DNA from: Acidobacteriota bacterium
GTDB lineage: Bacteria > Acidobacteriota > Terriglobia > Terriglobales > Acidobacteriaceae
Assembly (NCBI GenBank): GCA_021778875.1
Contig: JAJYBT010000249.1
Location: forward strand, 1-5,521
DNA length: 5,521 bases
Direction: 5' to 3'
Notes under the pieces: generated by a model
Told to the model about the DNA's origin: nothing
Database searches by the model: none
The model's input: only the letters and a program-made list of their open reading frames with translations
Shown here: positions 5,055 through 5,521 of the stretch, one piece after another
Layout: each line of letters begins with the position of its first letter
How positions within the stretch are numbered: the first letter of the stretch is position 1
Made by a program: the position numbers and the translations under genes

Positions 5055-5521
5055 TGGATCGCGCACAGATTGAGAGACTGCTGCAAGAGGTTCAGGCGGG
5101 GACGACGGGCGTGGCCGACGCGCTGGAGCGGCTGCGCAATCTGCCGTTTGAGGATCTTGGCTTTGCGAAGGTGGATCACCACAGATCGCTGCGTACGGGC
5201 ATGCCGGAGACGATCTTTGCCGCGAGCAAGACGCCGGAACAGGTGGCGGCCATCTTTGAGCGGATGGCGAGGGCGGGCGGCAATGTGCTGGCCACGCGGG
5301 CCTCGGTCGAGATGTACGCGATGGTGCAGGCCGCGGAGCCGCGGGCGGAGTTCCACCCGATGGCGCGCGCGATCACGCTGAAGCAGACCGACGCCCCGGC
5401 GGGCAAGGGAACGGTGGCGGTGGTTTGCGCAGGGACGAGCGACCTGCCGGTGGCCGAAGAGGCAGCAGTGACGGCGCGCCTGATGGGCAACACGGTGGAT
5501 CTGGTGGCCGACGTGGGCGTA
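5054..5521 (+). CDS. larB: LarB, pyridinium-3,5-biscarboxylic acid mononucleotide synthase (partial, C-terminus off window)
   Basis: The first 156 residues are visible, open to the last base; the family is about 250 residues, so roughly 90-100 are missing. LarB carboxylates the pyridinium ring of nicotinic acid adenine dinucleotide and releases AMP, the first step of NPN cofactor synthesis. Residues 41-51 (DHHRSLRTGMP), KTPEQVAAI (59-67) and VLATRA (78-83) belong to the LarB-specific N-terminal part. From about residue 118 the AIR carboxylase (PurE)-like domain begins, with CAGTSDLPVAEEAA (125-138) as its nucleotide/CO2-binding signature, ending at DVGV (153-156). The catalytic cysteine that forms the substrate adduct in L. 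plantarum LarB (Cys221) falls beyond the window and cannot be checked. The ATG overlaps the larC stop by one base. PurE is excluded by the N-terminal part and the operon. Confidence 0.94.
   Translation, partial: MDRAQIERLLQEVQAGTTGVADALERLRNLPFEDLGFAKVDHHRSLRTGMPETIFAASKTPEQVAAIFERMARAGGNVLATRASVEMYAMVQAAEPRAEFHPMARAITLKQTDAPAGKGTVAVVCAGTSDLPVAEEAAVTARLMGNTVDLVADVGV

Noticed and set aside
3675..5066. 463-codon open frame on the minus strand, antisense to larC
   Set aside because: The translation is Arg/His/Pro-rich and low in complexity, covers all of a well-supported larC, and has no recognisable motif. It is a compositional shadow.
5411..5521. PurE-like signature (GTSDLPVAEEA) as a purine biosynthesis gene
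   Set aside because: The preceding 115 residues and the overlap with larC identify LarB, which shares the AIR carboxylase fold with PurE.

Overview
The window (about 65% G+C by eye) is tightly packed and holds two divergent gene groups separated by a 124-base shared upstream region. The left group reads on the minus strand: a complete secreted M16 zinc peptidase (996-2549) followed, with a 4-base overlap, by a second M16 homologue (1-999, running off the window) that has lost the zinc-binding motif. This is the usual arrangement of an active and an inactive M16 subunit made together. The right group reads on the plus strand: larE (2674-3582), larC (3705-5054) and the start of larB (5054-5521, running off the window). 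These are the three biosynthetic genes for the nickel-pincer nucleotide (NPN) cofactor, first described as the cofactor of lactate racemase LarA.

How the genes work together: LarB carboxylates and hydrolyses nicotinic acid adenine dinucleotide to pyridinium-3,5-biscarboxylic acid mononucleotide, LarE thiolates both carboxylates, and LarC inserts nickel using CTP. Three sequence details stand out. LarE carries the three-cysteine set (C120, C123, C200) associated with [4Fe-4S]-dependent LarE proteins rather than the single sacrificial cysteine of Lactobacillus plantarum. LarC is one uninterrupted frame, not split by a frameshift, and has 20 histidines within 45 residues. No apoenzyme gene (larA) and no nickel transporter lie inside the window. 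I see no functional link between the peptidase pair and the nickel genes beyond their shared upstream region.

The sequence suggests a high-GC Gram-negative bacterium. Paired M16 peptidases with Sec signals together with this codon usage would fit Acidobacteriota, but that is an impression, not a demonstration. The plus strand is G-rich throughout whichever strand is coding: minus-strand genes prefer C-ending codons and plus-strand genes prefer G-ending codons. This also explains the long antisense open frames, which I treat as shadows. No RNA genes, insertion sequences, CRISPR arrays or convincing rho-independent terminators were seen. The system itself is known; the less ordinary points are the possible leaderless starts of larE and larC, the cysteine and histidine features, and the long insertion in the active M16 subunit.
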